Origin: Flavobacteriales bacterium
Lineage (GTDB): Bacteria; Bacteroidota; Bacteroidia; Flavobacteriales; Schleiferiaceae
Assembly: GCA_017795025.1 (NCBI GenBank)
Contig: CP051243.1
Coordinates: 620,001 to 684,000, forward strand
Length of the DNA stretch: 64,000 bases
Direction: 5' to 3'
Shown here: positions 36,538-44,476 of the stretch, piece after piece
Layout of the letters: each line of letters begins with the position of its first letter
Position numbering within the stretch: the first letter of the stretch is position 1
Notes under the pieces: model-generated
What the model was told of the DNA's origin: nothing
The model's database searches: none
Seen by the model: only the letters and a program-made list of their open reading frames with translations
Program-made: the position numbers and the translations under genes

Positions 36538-37041
36538 TTAGTCGAATTGCCACCTCAGGCTTAAAGCCAAGTTGAGGTCGAGATTATCAATATTATTATT
36601 AAATAAATTGAAAGCGGGATTAATATCAGCCGAAACTAAAAGGGGTAAATCTGCCGTCGTTTTAAAGTCATATTCCACTCCCACAATGCCCACTACATTT
36701 ACAATATTGTAGTTATTATCGGTAATCAGAATATTGTTGCGGTCTAAGAAACCGAATCCAGCACCGCCACCATAATACCAGCGGAAGTTTTCGCCAAACT
36801 CCGGTAAATCGGCCACCCATTGGTAGGTTCCAGTTAAGCTAAAGGCATTGATACCACTATTATCGCGTGTACCCAGGTCAAACTGAAAGCGATTCACTTC
36901 GGATACCCGGAACTGATAAGTGATTTCATTGCCGTAACCCAAGCCCCCACCAACTCTTAATCCGATGGCGTGTTTACTGATTTGGGCGTTTAAGGCTAAG
37001 CTGCTGATTACTAAACCTAAGCTAAAAAGTAGTTTTCTCAT
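36538..37041 (-). CDS. small outer-membrane beta-barrel protein
   Basis: 167 aa. A signal peptide ends at LNAQ (20). The mature part has alternating strands with Gly-rich turns (LRVGGGLGYGNEITYQF, WYYGGGAGFGFLD) and ends in an aromatic strand (LSLRWQFD), the form of a small OMP_b-brl barrel. It probably sits in the outer membrane. It follows the AarF-like gene by 9 bp and precedes the Nudix gene by 1 bp, an unusual mix of an outer-membrane protein with cytoplasmic enzymes in one operon. Function unknown. Confidence 0.82.
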   Translation of the reverse strand: MRKLLFSLGLVISSLALNAQISKHAIGLRVGGGLGYGNEITYQFRVSEVNRFQFDLGTRDNSGINAFSLTGTYQWVADLPEFGENFRWYYGGGAGFGFLDRNNILITDNNYNIVNVVGIVGVEYDFKTTADLPLLVSADINPAFNLFNNNIDNLDLNLALSLRWQFD

Positions 37042-37050
37042 CCTCTAAGT

Positions 37051-38367
37051 TTAGGCCAAAAATAACTGATCTACGGCAGATCGAGTCTTAATTTTCGCCT
37101 TTAACAGATGCAGCATATTGTAGAGTCCAAAATAGGTGCGGTTTAAGTATATCGCATCCTTGGGTCCGCGGCCCGCCTTGGCCTTGCGAATCATCTTATC
37201 ATTTTGGTACACATCGGCTAAGCCGTAAATTTCTTCGAAGTAGCTTTTATCGGCAAAATCAAACTCTTCTTCAAAGAAGGGACGTCCTAAAAGTCCTAAT
37301 ACATCGGCATATACCGCTTGGAAATGCTCCACTTCCTCCTGACTATCCGATTTTAAAAGGAACTCCAAATCATAAAGCAGGGAAAGGAATTCTTCTTTAT
37401 CCTGCTCAATGGCCGGTCGCATAATTTGGAAGTAACGCTCGTAAAATTTCGGGGGCAGTACTTTAATACAACCAAAATCGATTACGCCCACACTGCCATC
37501 GGCCTCAAAAAGGAAATTGCCCGGGTGCGGATCGGCATGCACTTCTTTTAAGTGATGAATTTGGTAATCGTAAAAATCCCAAATAACCTGTCCTATTCTG
37601 TTGCGGGTTTCCTGATCGGGATTGGTCTCTAAAAATTTATCCAGATGCAAGCCCGACATCCAGTCCATGGTAAGTACCCGCTCGGCCGAATATTCGGGAT
37701 AGTACTGTGGAAATTTTAGACCTTCGATATGGGCACACTCCTTACAAATGCGGAGGCCCCGTTCTAGTTCTAGGTGGTAATCGGTTTCTTCCATTAAGCG
37801 ACCTTCTACCTCGGCGAGGTAGTGGTTTATTTCGGCCTGACTAATATTAAACATGGCACCAACCACGGGTCGCACCATTTTAAGGTCGGAAGAAATGCTG
37901 TTGGCTACACCAGGGTATTGCACTTTTACGGCTAAGTCTAAATCCCCTTTCTTGGCGCGATGCACCTGCCCGATACTGGCTGCAGCCACACTTTGTCGGG
38001 AGAAATCTTCGAAAATCTCTAAAGGATTTTTCGAAAAGTACTGCTGAAAGGTTTTAACGACTAGGGGATAGGAGAGAGGTGGGGCCGAGTATTGCGCTTG
38101 GGCAAATTTTTGGGTGTAGGCCTGAGGCAATAATCCCTGATCCATACTGAGCATCTGCGCCACTTTAAGAGCCGAACCTTTAAGGTTACTCAGGGCATCA
38201 TATACATCATTGGCATTGGCTTCTTGTAATTCGGCATCATTGCTTTCGCCCGTTACCAGCTTTTTACTGTAATGCTTTAAGTAGTTGGCACCAACCTTGG
38301 CGCCCGTCTTTAAGAACTTGCCGGTTCGTTGGGCTCTACTGCTGTAGATTTTATCTTGTTCTTTCAT
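37051..38367 (-). CDS. AarF/ABC1/UbiB-family atypical kinase
   Basis: 438 aa. It keeps the ABC1 motifs: a KxGQ-like segment (KVAQ, around 68-71), the Ala-rich loop AAASIGQVH (128-136), Lys148 in AVKVQYPG, HADPHPGN (277-284) and DFG (297-299). Members are atypical kinases or ATPases; UbiB helps ubiquinone synthesis and plastid homologs act in lipid and stress metabolism. Here the last base of KxGQ is A-Q, a common variant. Its start overlaps the TetR gene by 4 bp and it sits in the Cry-DASH operon, so a redox or light-stress role is plausible but inferred. Confidence 0.9.
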   Translation of the reverse strand: MKEQDKIYSSRAQRTGKFLKTGAKVGANYLKHYSKKLVTGESNDAELQEANANDVYDALSNLKGSALKVAQMLSMDQGLLPQAYTQKFAQAQYSAPPLSYPLVVKTFQQYFSKNPLEIFEDFSRQSVAAASIGQVHRAKKGDLDLAVKVQYPGVANSISSDLKMVRPVVGAMFNISQAEINHYLAEVEGRLMEETDYHLELERGLRICKECAHIEGLKFPQYYPEYSAERVLTMDWMSGLHLDKFLETNPDQETRNRIGQVIWDFYDYQIHHLKEVHADPHPGNFLFEADGSVGVIDFGCIKVLPPKFYERYFQIMRPAIEQDKEEFLSLLYDLEFLLKSDSQEEVEHFQAVYADVLGLLGRPFFEEEFDFADKSYFEEIYGLADVYQNDKMIRKAKAGRGPKDAIYLNRTYFGLYNMLHLLKAKIKTRSAVDQLFLA

Positions 38368-39017
38368 CGATTCTGAAACATGAATTTTCCAAAATCAAAA
38401 GCGGAGTCGAGAGCATTCTTCTCGATTAAGTCGAAAGAAAGATTTACCGACTTTTCAATGGCTTCATCGCTGCGCTCAAAGCCTGCGGAACGGTCTTTCC
38501 GCCAATAGTCGAGCAAGAAGAGAAATTGCATCCAAAAGAGGTCATCGTAAATGTCGTTTAGTTTGGAGCGACTGGCAATTTCGTTGTTCTGTTGTCCTTC
38601 GGCAACCAGCTCCTTCACCATGTCTTTATAGCCCGATTTCAATTCTTTTAGTTCCTCCGCTCCACGCGGACTGGCCATATTTACCGACTTTAAGATGAGT
38701 AAGGCATAGGAACGATGTCCTTTTAAGGACTCGAAAAAGCCGTAGTAAAAGCTCAGGAGTTTTTCGCGGGCGCTAAAACTTTCCCACTCCGGACTGCTTT
38801 GTAGGCGCTCTTGGGTAGCTTCTAAGATGCTTAACCAAAAGTGGGCAGCGATTTGATCGAAATCACTAAAATGCTGGTAGAACTCCGCTTCGGAAATTTC
38901 GAGGTCTTTGCAAAAAGCATACACACTGGCCGGACTTTTTCCTTCCAAGAGCAGAAACTCCTGGTACTTTTCAATGATTTCCTGTTTAAGGTTTTTAGAA
39001 TCGGTTTCTTGTGTCAT
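38364..39017 (-). CDS. TetR-like transcriptional regulator
   Basis: 217 aa. The N-terminus has the TetR-like helix-turn-helix pattern (IIEKYQEFLLLEGKSPASVY, then DLEISEAEFYQHFSDFDQIAAHFW) with the typical EFYxHFxxxDxL segment. The rest is all helical and should form the ligand and dimer domain. It overlaps the AarF gene by 4 bp and follows the Cry-DASH gene by 74 bp, so it may control its own operon. The ligand is unknown. A helical, HTH-poor variant lacking DNA binding is the alternative. Confidence 0.82.
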   Translation of the reverse strand: MTQETDSKNLKQEIIEKYQEFLLLEGKSPASVYAFCKDLEISEAEFYQHFSDFDQIAAHFWLSILEATQERLQSSPEWESFSAREKLLSFYYGFFESLKGHRSYALLILKSVNMASPRGAEELKELKSGYKDMVKELVAEGQQNNEIASRSKLNDIYDDLFWMQFLFLLDYWRKDRSAGFERSDEAIEKSVNLSFDLIEKNALDSAFDFGKFMFQNR

Positions 39018-39091
39018 TTGTCAATTTTCTGAGGTGTATAACGTCTTAGTAGGCCTTTCGGTTCCATCAAAAGCCTAAAGATTTGTTAGGA

Positions 39092-40363
39092 TTAATCTAT
39101 CTCCGATAACCATAACTTTCGAAAGCTTTGGTCGGCATCATAGCGGTCGGCTTGTCCAGCCACATTAAAGTAGCGATCGGGCCTGGGATCATGACCAATT
39201 CCCGCCACATAGGTCCAGTTTCCATAATTGCTGCATACATCGTAATCAATCAATTGCGACTCGAACCACTGGGCGCCCAAGAACCAGGGGAGCTTAAGGT
39301 CATGTACGAGGAAGGAAGCTACATTTTGCCGCCCGCGATTACTCATAAAACCGGTGTGCAATAATTCTTTCATATTGGCATCAACAAAGTCCTGACCGGT
39401 TTCTCCCAAGCGCCAGGCTTCTAGCTTAGGAAGCTTAGGGTATTTTGGCTTTCGTTGGATGCGGAAGAAGTGATTCCCTTCCTTAAGGGCGGTAAAGCGA
39501 AAAAAATCGCGCCATACCAATTCGAAGTATAGCCAATAGGTAGAGGAGTTTTTATGCCGCTCCTTTTCGTAGCGCTTTATTTCGGCATAAATCTCCCTCG
39601 GCGAAATAGAGCCACTGGCCAGCCAGGGGGAAAATTTGGAGCTATAGTCGGCTCCCACCAAACCATTGCGGGTTTGCTTATACGCTTTGAGATGATCGCC
39701 CTCCCAGAAGTAAGCTTTTAATCGCTGCCATGCCGCTTTGCTTCCCCCTTTAAATGAAAGCACCGCACGGGAATCGCCTTCAGGCGCTTCTAGGCCCAAA
39801 TCTTGGAGACTGGGAAGAATAGTCGGTTTTAGTTCTTTCGGGGTAGAGATCCGATTTGGAGCAGGTAGAGGAGCCTCTACTTTGGAAAGTTTCTCCATTT
39901 TCTTTCGAAAGGATGTAAACACATCTGGTAATTGCGCTATTGCGAAGGGTAAATCTTCTTTCCTGTACAAGGTATATTGCCAGAATCGCTTCAGGCGAAA
40001 GCCGGCTTGCTCAATTGCGCTTTCTAATTCCAACTCTTCAAAGCTGCACTCTTCGGCGCAGTAAATTTCATCGAAGGCAAAGGCTTGTTTTAAGCCCTTC
40101 AAAGCTTGCACCGTAGAACCTTGGTAAATCTGTAAAGGCGCATCCAATTTAGCTAGGCTGGCTTGTAAATCTGCTACCGACTCCCTAATAAACTGCGCTC
40201 TGAAAGGTCCGGTTTTAGCAAAACCACTTTCGGAGGATACATACCATCGCTCATCGAAGCAATAGAAGGGAATAATTTCATCGGCATCCTTTAAAGCGGC
40301 GCTTAGAGCAGGATGATCACTTAAGCGTAAATCATTTCTAAACCACACTACAATACGCTTCAT
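39092..40363 (-). CDS. cryptochrome DASH / photolyase family protein
   Basis: 423 aa. It has the photolyase N-terminal Rossmann domain (RIVVWFRNDLRLSDHPAL) and the FAD-binding C-domain: FSPWLASGSISPREIY, YWLYFELVWRDFFRF, FMSNRGRQNVASFL and YDVCSNYGNWTYVAGIGHDP, which match Cry-DASH proteins. These repair single-stranded or loop CPD lesions and may sense blue light. It is the first gene of the six-gene leftward operon. It is unrelated in subclass to the FeS-BCP-type photolyase 6 kb away. C-terminal ending KLWL is normal; no extension. Confidence 0.9.
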   Translation of the reverse strand: MKRIVVWFRNDLRLSDHPALSAALKDADEIIPFYCFDERWYVSSESGFAKTGPFRAQFIRESVADLQASLAKLDAPLQIYQGSTVQALKGLKQAFAFDEIYCAEECSFEELELESAIEQAGFRLKRFWQYTLYRKEDLPFAIAQLPDVFTSFRKKMEKLSKVEAPLPAPNRISTPKELKPTILPSLQDLGLEAPEGDSRAVLSFKGGSKAAWQRLKAYFWEGDHLKAYKQTRNGLVGADYSSKFSPWLASGSISPREIYAEIKRYEKERHKNSSTYWLYFELVWRDFFRFTALKEGNHFFRIQRKPKYPKLPKLEAWRLGETGQDFVDANMKELLHTGFMSNRGRQNVASFLVHDLKLPWFLGAQWFESQLIDYDVCSNYGNWTYVAGIGHDPRPDRYFNVAGQADRYDADQSFRKLWLSEID

Positions 40364-40644
40364 GCAAAACTTTTCCCCTTAACAGGCTGATGTACCTATT
40401 TGTTGTAGCTCCTAACATCTAACAGACATTCAGGATAGTTTACACCTTTCTTCCAATTTGAACTGGGCTTAGGTTGTTTTAAAGTTATGAAGCGGAGAGC
40501 TTAGTAATCCTTGCTTAAAATTTAGCAAGGCTAATTTGGACAATTGATTGCTGCGCAAGCTTTATAAAGAGGCATCCCATTTTCTAGAGATGAGAAATAC
40601 CTGAATAGGAGTCTTATCTTGTCAATAATAATGTAGAGCTCTTT

Positions 40645-42024
40645 ATGCGTTTACTTCTCTTATTTTTAGCATCTCTAATCCTTTGTGCCTGTAAAACAGA
40701 ACGGAGCGAAGAACTGCTTCACCTTATTGAAAGCAAGCCCTATAAAGGTCAGTTTCATGGGGGTGTTTTTTATCAGGAGGGTTTAAAGGATAGCATATTT
40801 ATTCCGGTTGAGCACCAGCTTGGTTCCCTAGAAGGTTTTAACTCTGATTATGCAGTGCCTTTGGCTTCTCTATCAAAACTTATTGTGGAAGTTGGCATTT
40901 TGAAGTTAGCCAAAAATGGAAAAATCAAATTAGAGTCCAAGCTTTTAACCTATCTACCTAAATGTAGAGCAAAATATGCAAGCGCCTTAAAAATTATAGA
41001 CCTGCTGCAAATGAAATCAGGACTGCCACGCGAATTAAATTTTAAGGGAACGGAGCATCCGGAATTTGATGAAAACTTTAAGGCGCAAAGTTTCATGGAG
41101 CAGGATTTCGGTTTAGATCTGTTGTTTGAACCGGGCACCAAGGAATCATATTCCAATTTAGCTTATTGGTACCTAGGCGCAGTGATAGAAAATCTTACTG
41201 GAAAGAACTTGCATGATGCACTCAATGAATTAGTTTTAGATCCAATGGGAATGGAAAACAGTGGTTGGTTGGGAGATGATCAAGTAAAAATGAATGCGCA
41301 TTATCACTATGATAATCGGTGGAAAGAGATGCCGTCTGGTTATTTAAACCGGTATGCCTCTGGGGGATTATATGCTTCGATGAAGGACATGAAAGCTTTT
41401 GCCAAAAACTTAGCCAATGGTTTTTTAAGCGAGACTAGTCTTGAGGTATTAACTAAGGGGCAAGGGCAAATTACGGTTTATGGCTCCTTACCAAGTGTGA
41501 GCCATTTGTACTTCCAAGATTTTGAATCGGAGCAAGTATTTATCTTCTTAAATTCAATTGGAATAAGGGATTTAGAGCTTGTAAATCATTTTATGGTCGA
41601 CTTTAATCAATTGGCCCATATATCGAATAAAAGACCCAAGCGAAAGGTCACCTTACAAGCCTTGTCTGATTTAAACGACTCTATTCCCATGGAGGCCTTT
41701 CTAAAGCAATTTTCTGAAATTATCCTGGAGGAGGATTCAGAGCTAATTTATTCCTGCTTAAGTCGGTTTGCCGAAGATGAGGCCCTAATTAAGGAAGATC
41801 CTACCTGGAAGGCTATGGCCGATTTAAAACACCGCTTTCCCGAGATGGTAGTAAGAGGTTATCGCTGGAGCCTTGAGGAAGAGCCTAAGGGAATCGAACT
41901 TTGGCTTACAGGGGAGGAAGCACGAATTACGTTTCGATTTATAGTATCGGAAAAGCAGCAATTTCAATTTGAGGGACTATTTATTATGCCAGACGATATG
42001 ACTTGGCAGGGCTCAAATTTTTAA
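40645..42024 (+). CDS. beta-lactamase-fold serine hydrolase lipoprotein
   Basis: 459 aa. Lipobox LCAC (Cys16). The S12/class C beta-lactamase fold is seen in the SLSK motif (Ser75-Lys78), YSN (169-171) and the surrounding FEPGTKESYSNLAYWYLGAVIE block; the GLPREL segment is also typical. The third HxG/KTG-like motif is not obvious in the position I expect. Roles in the family include D-Ala carboxypeptidase, esterase and peptidase activity, so no substrate is given. It starts a short rightward group with the next gene 3 bp downstream. Confidence 0.82.
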   Translation: MRLLLLFLASLILCACKTERSEELLHLIESKPYKGQFHGGVFYQEGLKDSIFIPVEHQLGSLEGFNSDYAVPLASLSKLIVEVGILKLAKNGKIKLESKLLTYLPKCRAKYASALKIIDLLQMKSGLPRELNFKGTEHPEFDENFKAQSFMEQDFGLDLLFEPGTKESYSNLAYWYLGAVIENLTGKNLHDALNELVLDPMGMENSGWLGDDQVKMNAHYHYDNRWKEMPSGYLNRYASGGLYASMKDMKAFAKNLANGFLSETSLEVLTKGQGQITVYGSLPSVSHLYFQDFESEQVFIFLNSIGIRDLELVNHFMVDFNQLAHISNKRPKRKVTLQALSDLNDSIPMEAFLKQFSEIILEEDSELIYSCLSRFAEDEALIKEDPTWKAMADLKHRFPEMVVRGYRWSLEEEPKGIELWLTGEEARITFRFIVSEKQQFQFEGLFIMPDDMTWQGSNF

Positions 42025-42027
42025 ACA

Positions 42028-42924
42028 ATGCCTAAAAGTCTTTTAATAGTATTCTTTTTAGCGTTGGGTTTTTGCCAGGCTCACCCCAGCGGCAATATGC
42101 TTGAATTTGAGAATCGAGTATTCTGGCCTTATGTGTTAGACTCAACAGATGCAGATCACCATAGCGCGGTGATGGTTTGGGAGGATGAGGCGGAAGTTGC
42201 TGTGTTTCTCCAATCAAAAGAAGTGGCGAGTGATTTCTTCCTATCCAAAACTAAAGAGGCACTCTACCTTATGGAACGCGCCTACAGAGCTCAGCAAGAT
42301 AAGTTTGAATACCGGCTTTGGAAGTACAACGCTAAAGACAGCTTACATATTATTTGGCCTTGGTTTCAATTAGAATTAAGATTGAGTGATGGTAGTTTCG
42401 TAGTCGAGAGTGAACAATCTTTAGTCGTGGTAGCTTATCCAAAGCTCTATCGATTGAAGTCGACATTAAGCGTAGAACCTCTGGCCTGGACAAAGGAAGC
42501 TGTAAAAGGAATTAGGTCCGTTAAAGGGGGGAATTACTTGCTAAGCATGGAGAACGCTTTTAGTCTGGTGAATCCCAAAGGGGAAGAACTGCGCCATTGG
42601 TCGAACCTCATTGATCCTACCTGGCCACAAGAAAAATCGCCCTTAGGAAGAAACACCATTTTTGATGCTGATTACCGAGATGATACCTTGGTTTTTGCTT
42701 ATTGGGGGAAGCAACAGATAATAGCTCAGCATCAATCGACACAGGCAGTGGTTTATCAAGCCGAAGGATTTTTTAATCCCCATTGGGTGCTTATTCGGGC
42801 TGATTCCATTTTGGCCTTTTGCTCGGAAATGCGGTTTGATGGGAGGGGCTTACGCCCTCTCTTGCTGAAAATAGATCGAATAGGGGGTGACAGGAAGAAG
42901 CCGAAAGTGCTGTGGCAATTTTAA
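42028..42924 (+). CDS. secreted protein of unknown function
   Basis: 298 aa. A signal peptide ends near FCQAHP (20). The mature part is beta-rich with recurring WSNLI, YWGKQQII and LAFCSEMRF patterns that suggest a propeller-like fold, without a catalytic motif. It lies 3 bp after the serine hydrolase gene and is probably co-transcribed. There is no T9SS sorting domain, so it may stay in the periplasm. I do not recognise a family. Confidence 0.7.
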   Translation: MPKSLLIVFFLALGFCQAHPSGNMLEFENRVFWPYVLDSTDADHHSAVMVWEDEAEVAVFLQSKEVASDFFLSKTKEALYLMERAYRAQQDKFEYRLWKYNAKDSLHIIWPWFQLELRLSDGSFVVESEQSLVVVAYPKLYRLKSTLSVEPLAWTKEAVKGIRSVKGGNYLLSMENAFSLVNPKGEELRHWSNLIDPTWPQEKSPLGRNTIFDADYRDDTLVFAYWGKQQIIAQHQSTQAVVYQAEGFFNPHWVLIRADSILAFCSEMRFDGRGLRPLLLKIDRIGGDRKKPKVLWQF

Positions 42925-42957
42925 TTATGGAGTATAAGGTGGTTAGAATCTAAATGA

Positions 42958-42965
42958 TAATTTTG
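42958..42965 (+). promoter_or_regulatory. possible -7 promoter element of the haloperoxidase gene
   Basis: TAATTTTG matches the Bacteroidota TAnnTTTG -7 box and lies 23 bp before the ATG at 42989. A clear TTTG at -33 is not seen, so this is only suggestive. Confidence 0.45.
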
Positions 42966-42988
42966 CCACACCAATCCCTAAACCTACC

Positions 42989-44458
42989 ATGAAAAAACTT
43001 AGCTTATTTTTAGCCTTTGCATTCTTAACGAGCTGCCTTTCTCAAGATACTCCCCAAAGTAAAGAACCACGCGGTGCCGAAAATGTAGCCTACCAATGGG
43101 GGAAAATGGCATTAGAAGCGACCGCTTTAGATACGGAGCGTTTTAAGCCTCGTCCCACAATTACCTCTCGTTATTTAGGATTAATCTTTATTTCCGTTTT
43201 TGATGCTTGGTCGCGTTACGATTCATCTGCAGTTCCTGTTTATTTGGATGTTGACCGCCGCCCAATAGCCGAACGTAGCTTACGAAACAAAGAAATCGCT
43301 ATTAGCTATGCGGCATTTGGTGCTATGTGCGAATATTATTACAGCGATTCGGTTCTCTTTGCCAATTTTATGAAGGAACTGGGTTTAGATCCCAATAACA
43401 AGAGTTTGGACCCAAATACTCCAGAGGGAATAGGCAATCTTGCCGCGCAAGCTGTAATTAAGGCCCGAAAAGGAGATGGTGCCAATCAGTATGGGGAGGA
43501 AAGTGATTCGATTAATACACCCTATTACGACTACACCAATTACAGTCCGGTAAACCCTGTAGATACGAATGTCGATATTAACCGTTGGCAGCCAAAATAC
43601 TTTAGCGATGGTGATGGAGGGCAATATGCTCCCGCTTGTCTTACCCCTTTTTGGGATCAGGTAAAGCCCGTTAGCATGAAATCAGGCGATCAATTTCGTC
43701 CGGGTCCACCTCCATTGGTGGGTTCCGACCGCTTAAAGAAGGAAGTTGCTGAGGTTGTTGAAATGCAAGCCAATCTTACTGACCCTCAAAAGGCTCTAGT
43801 AGAGTTTATGAGAGATGGACCTCAATCCGTTCAACAAGCTGGGCATTGGTTAAATTTCGCACAAGACGTTTCAGTGCGGGATAAGCATACTTTAGATGAA
43901 GATGTTAAGATGTACTTCCTCAATCAGGTGGTAGCGATGGATGCTTTTATCGCTTCCTGGGATTCTAAAATGTTTTACGACTATGCTCGCCCTTTTGCCT
44001 TGGTGCATGAATATTACGGAGGTAAAACCATCACGGCTTGGGGTGGCGAAGGTAAAGGCATGATGGAAATGGATGGTAATCTATGGCGTCCTTATTCACC
44101 TGCGACCTTTTTATGTCCGCCTTTCCCAAGCTATACCTCTGGTCACAGCACTGTTAGTGGAGCTTGCGCAGAGGCTTTAAAGATTTGGACCGGTAGTGAT
44201 ACTTTTGGGTCTGAGGTGGAATGGGTGGCGGGCTCATTAACAGAATTAGATCGATTGGGAGATACCGTGGTTTTAAGTTTCCCCACCTTTACGGATGCCG
44301 CTGAGCAAGCAGGAATTTCAAGGGTTTATGGAGGCTACCATATCCAAGCCGATAATATTGAAGGATTGGAATTGGGACGCAAAGTTGCCCGCAATGCTTG
44401 GTGGTTTTACAAAAGACATGTGCCATCCGCGAGTTCAACTTTTGAAGCGGAGCTATAA
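42989..44458 (+). CDS. vanadium-dependent haloperoxidase/PAP2-family lipoprotein
   Basis: 489 aa. The leader has the lipobox LTSC (Cys16). The C-terminal half carries the vanadate/phosphate-binding signature: Lys327 and Arg334 (K-x6-RP), PSYTSGHS with His386, and Arg445-x5-His451 (RVYGGYH). These correspond to the vanadate ligands and catalytic His of fungal chloroperoxidase, and also to acid phosphatases of the PAP2 fold. It should face the periplasm or outer surface. Whether it oxidises halides or cleaves phosphate cannot be told. A -7-like element lies upstream; it is convergent with the DUF255 gene. Confidence 0.88.
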   Translation: MKKLSLFLAFAFLTSCLSQDTPQSKEPRGAENVAYQWGKMALEATALDTERFKPRPTITSRYLGLIFISVFDAWSRYDSSAVPVYLDVDRRPIAERSLRNKEIAISYAAFGAMCEYYYSDSVLFANFMKELGLDPNNKSLDPNTPEGIGNLAAQAVIKARKGDGANQYGEESDSINTPYYDYTNYSPVNPVDTNVDINRWQPKYFSDGDGGQYAPACLTPFWDQVKPVSMKSGDQFRPGPPPLVGSDRLKKEVAEVVEMQANLTDPQKALVEFMRDGPQSVQQAGHWLNFAQDVSVRDKHTLDEDVKMYFLNQVVAMDAFIASWDSKMFYDYARPFALVHEYYGGKTITAWGGEGKGMMEMDGNLWRPYSPATFLCPPFPSYTSGHSTVSGACAEALKIWTGSDTFGSEVEWVAGSLTELDRLGDTVVLSFPTFTDAAEQAGISRVYGGYHIQADNIEGLELGRKVARNAWWFYKRHVPSASSTFEAEL

Positions 44459-44476
44459 GTTTTAGATTGGAGAACC

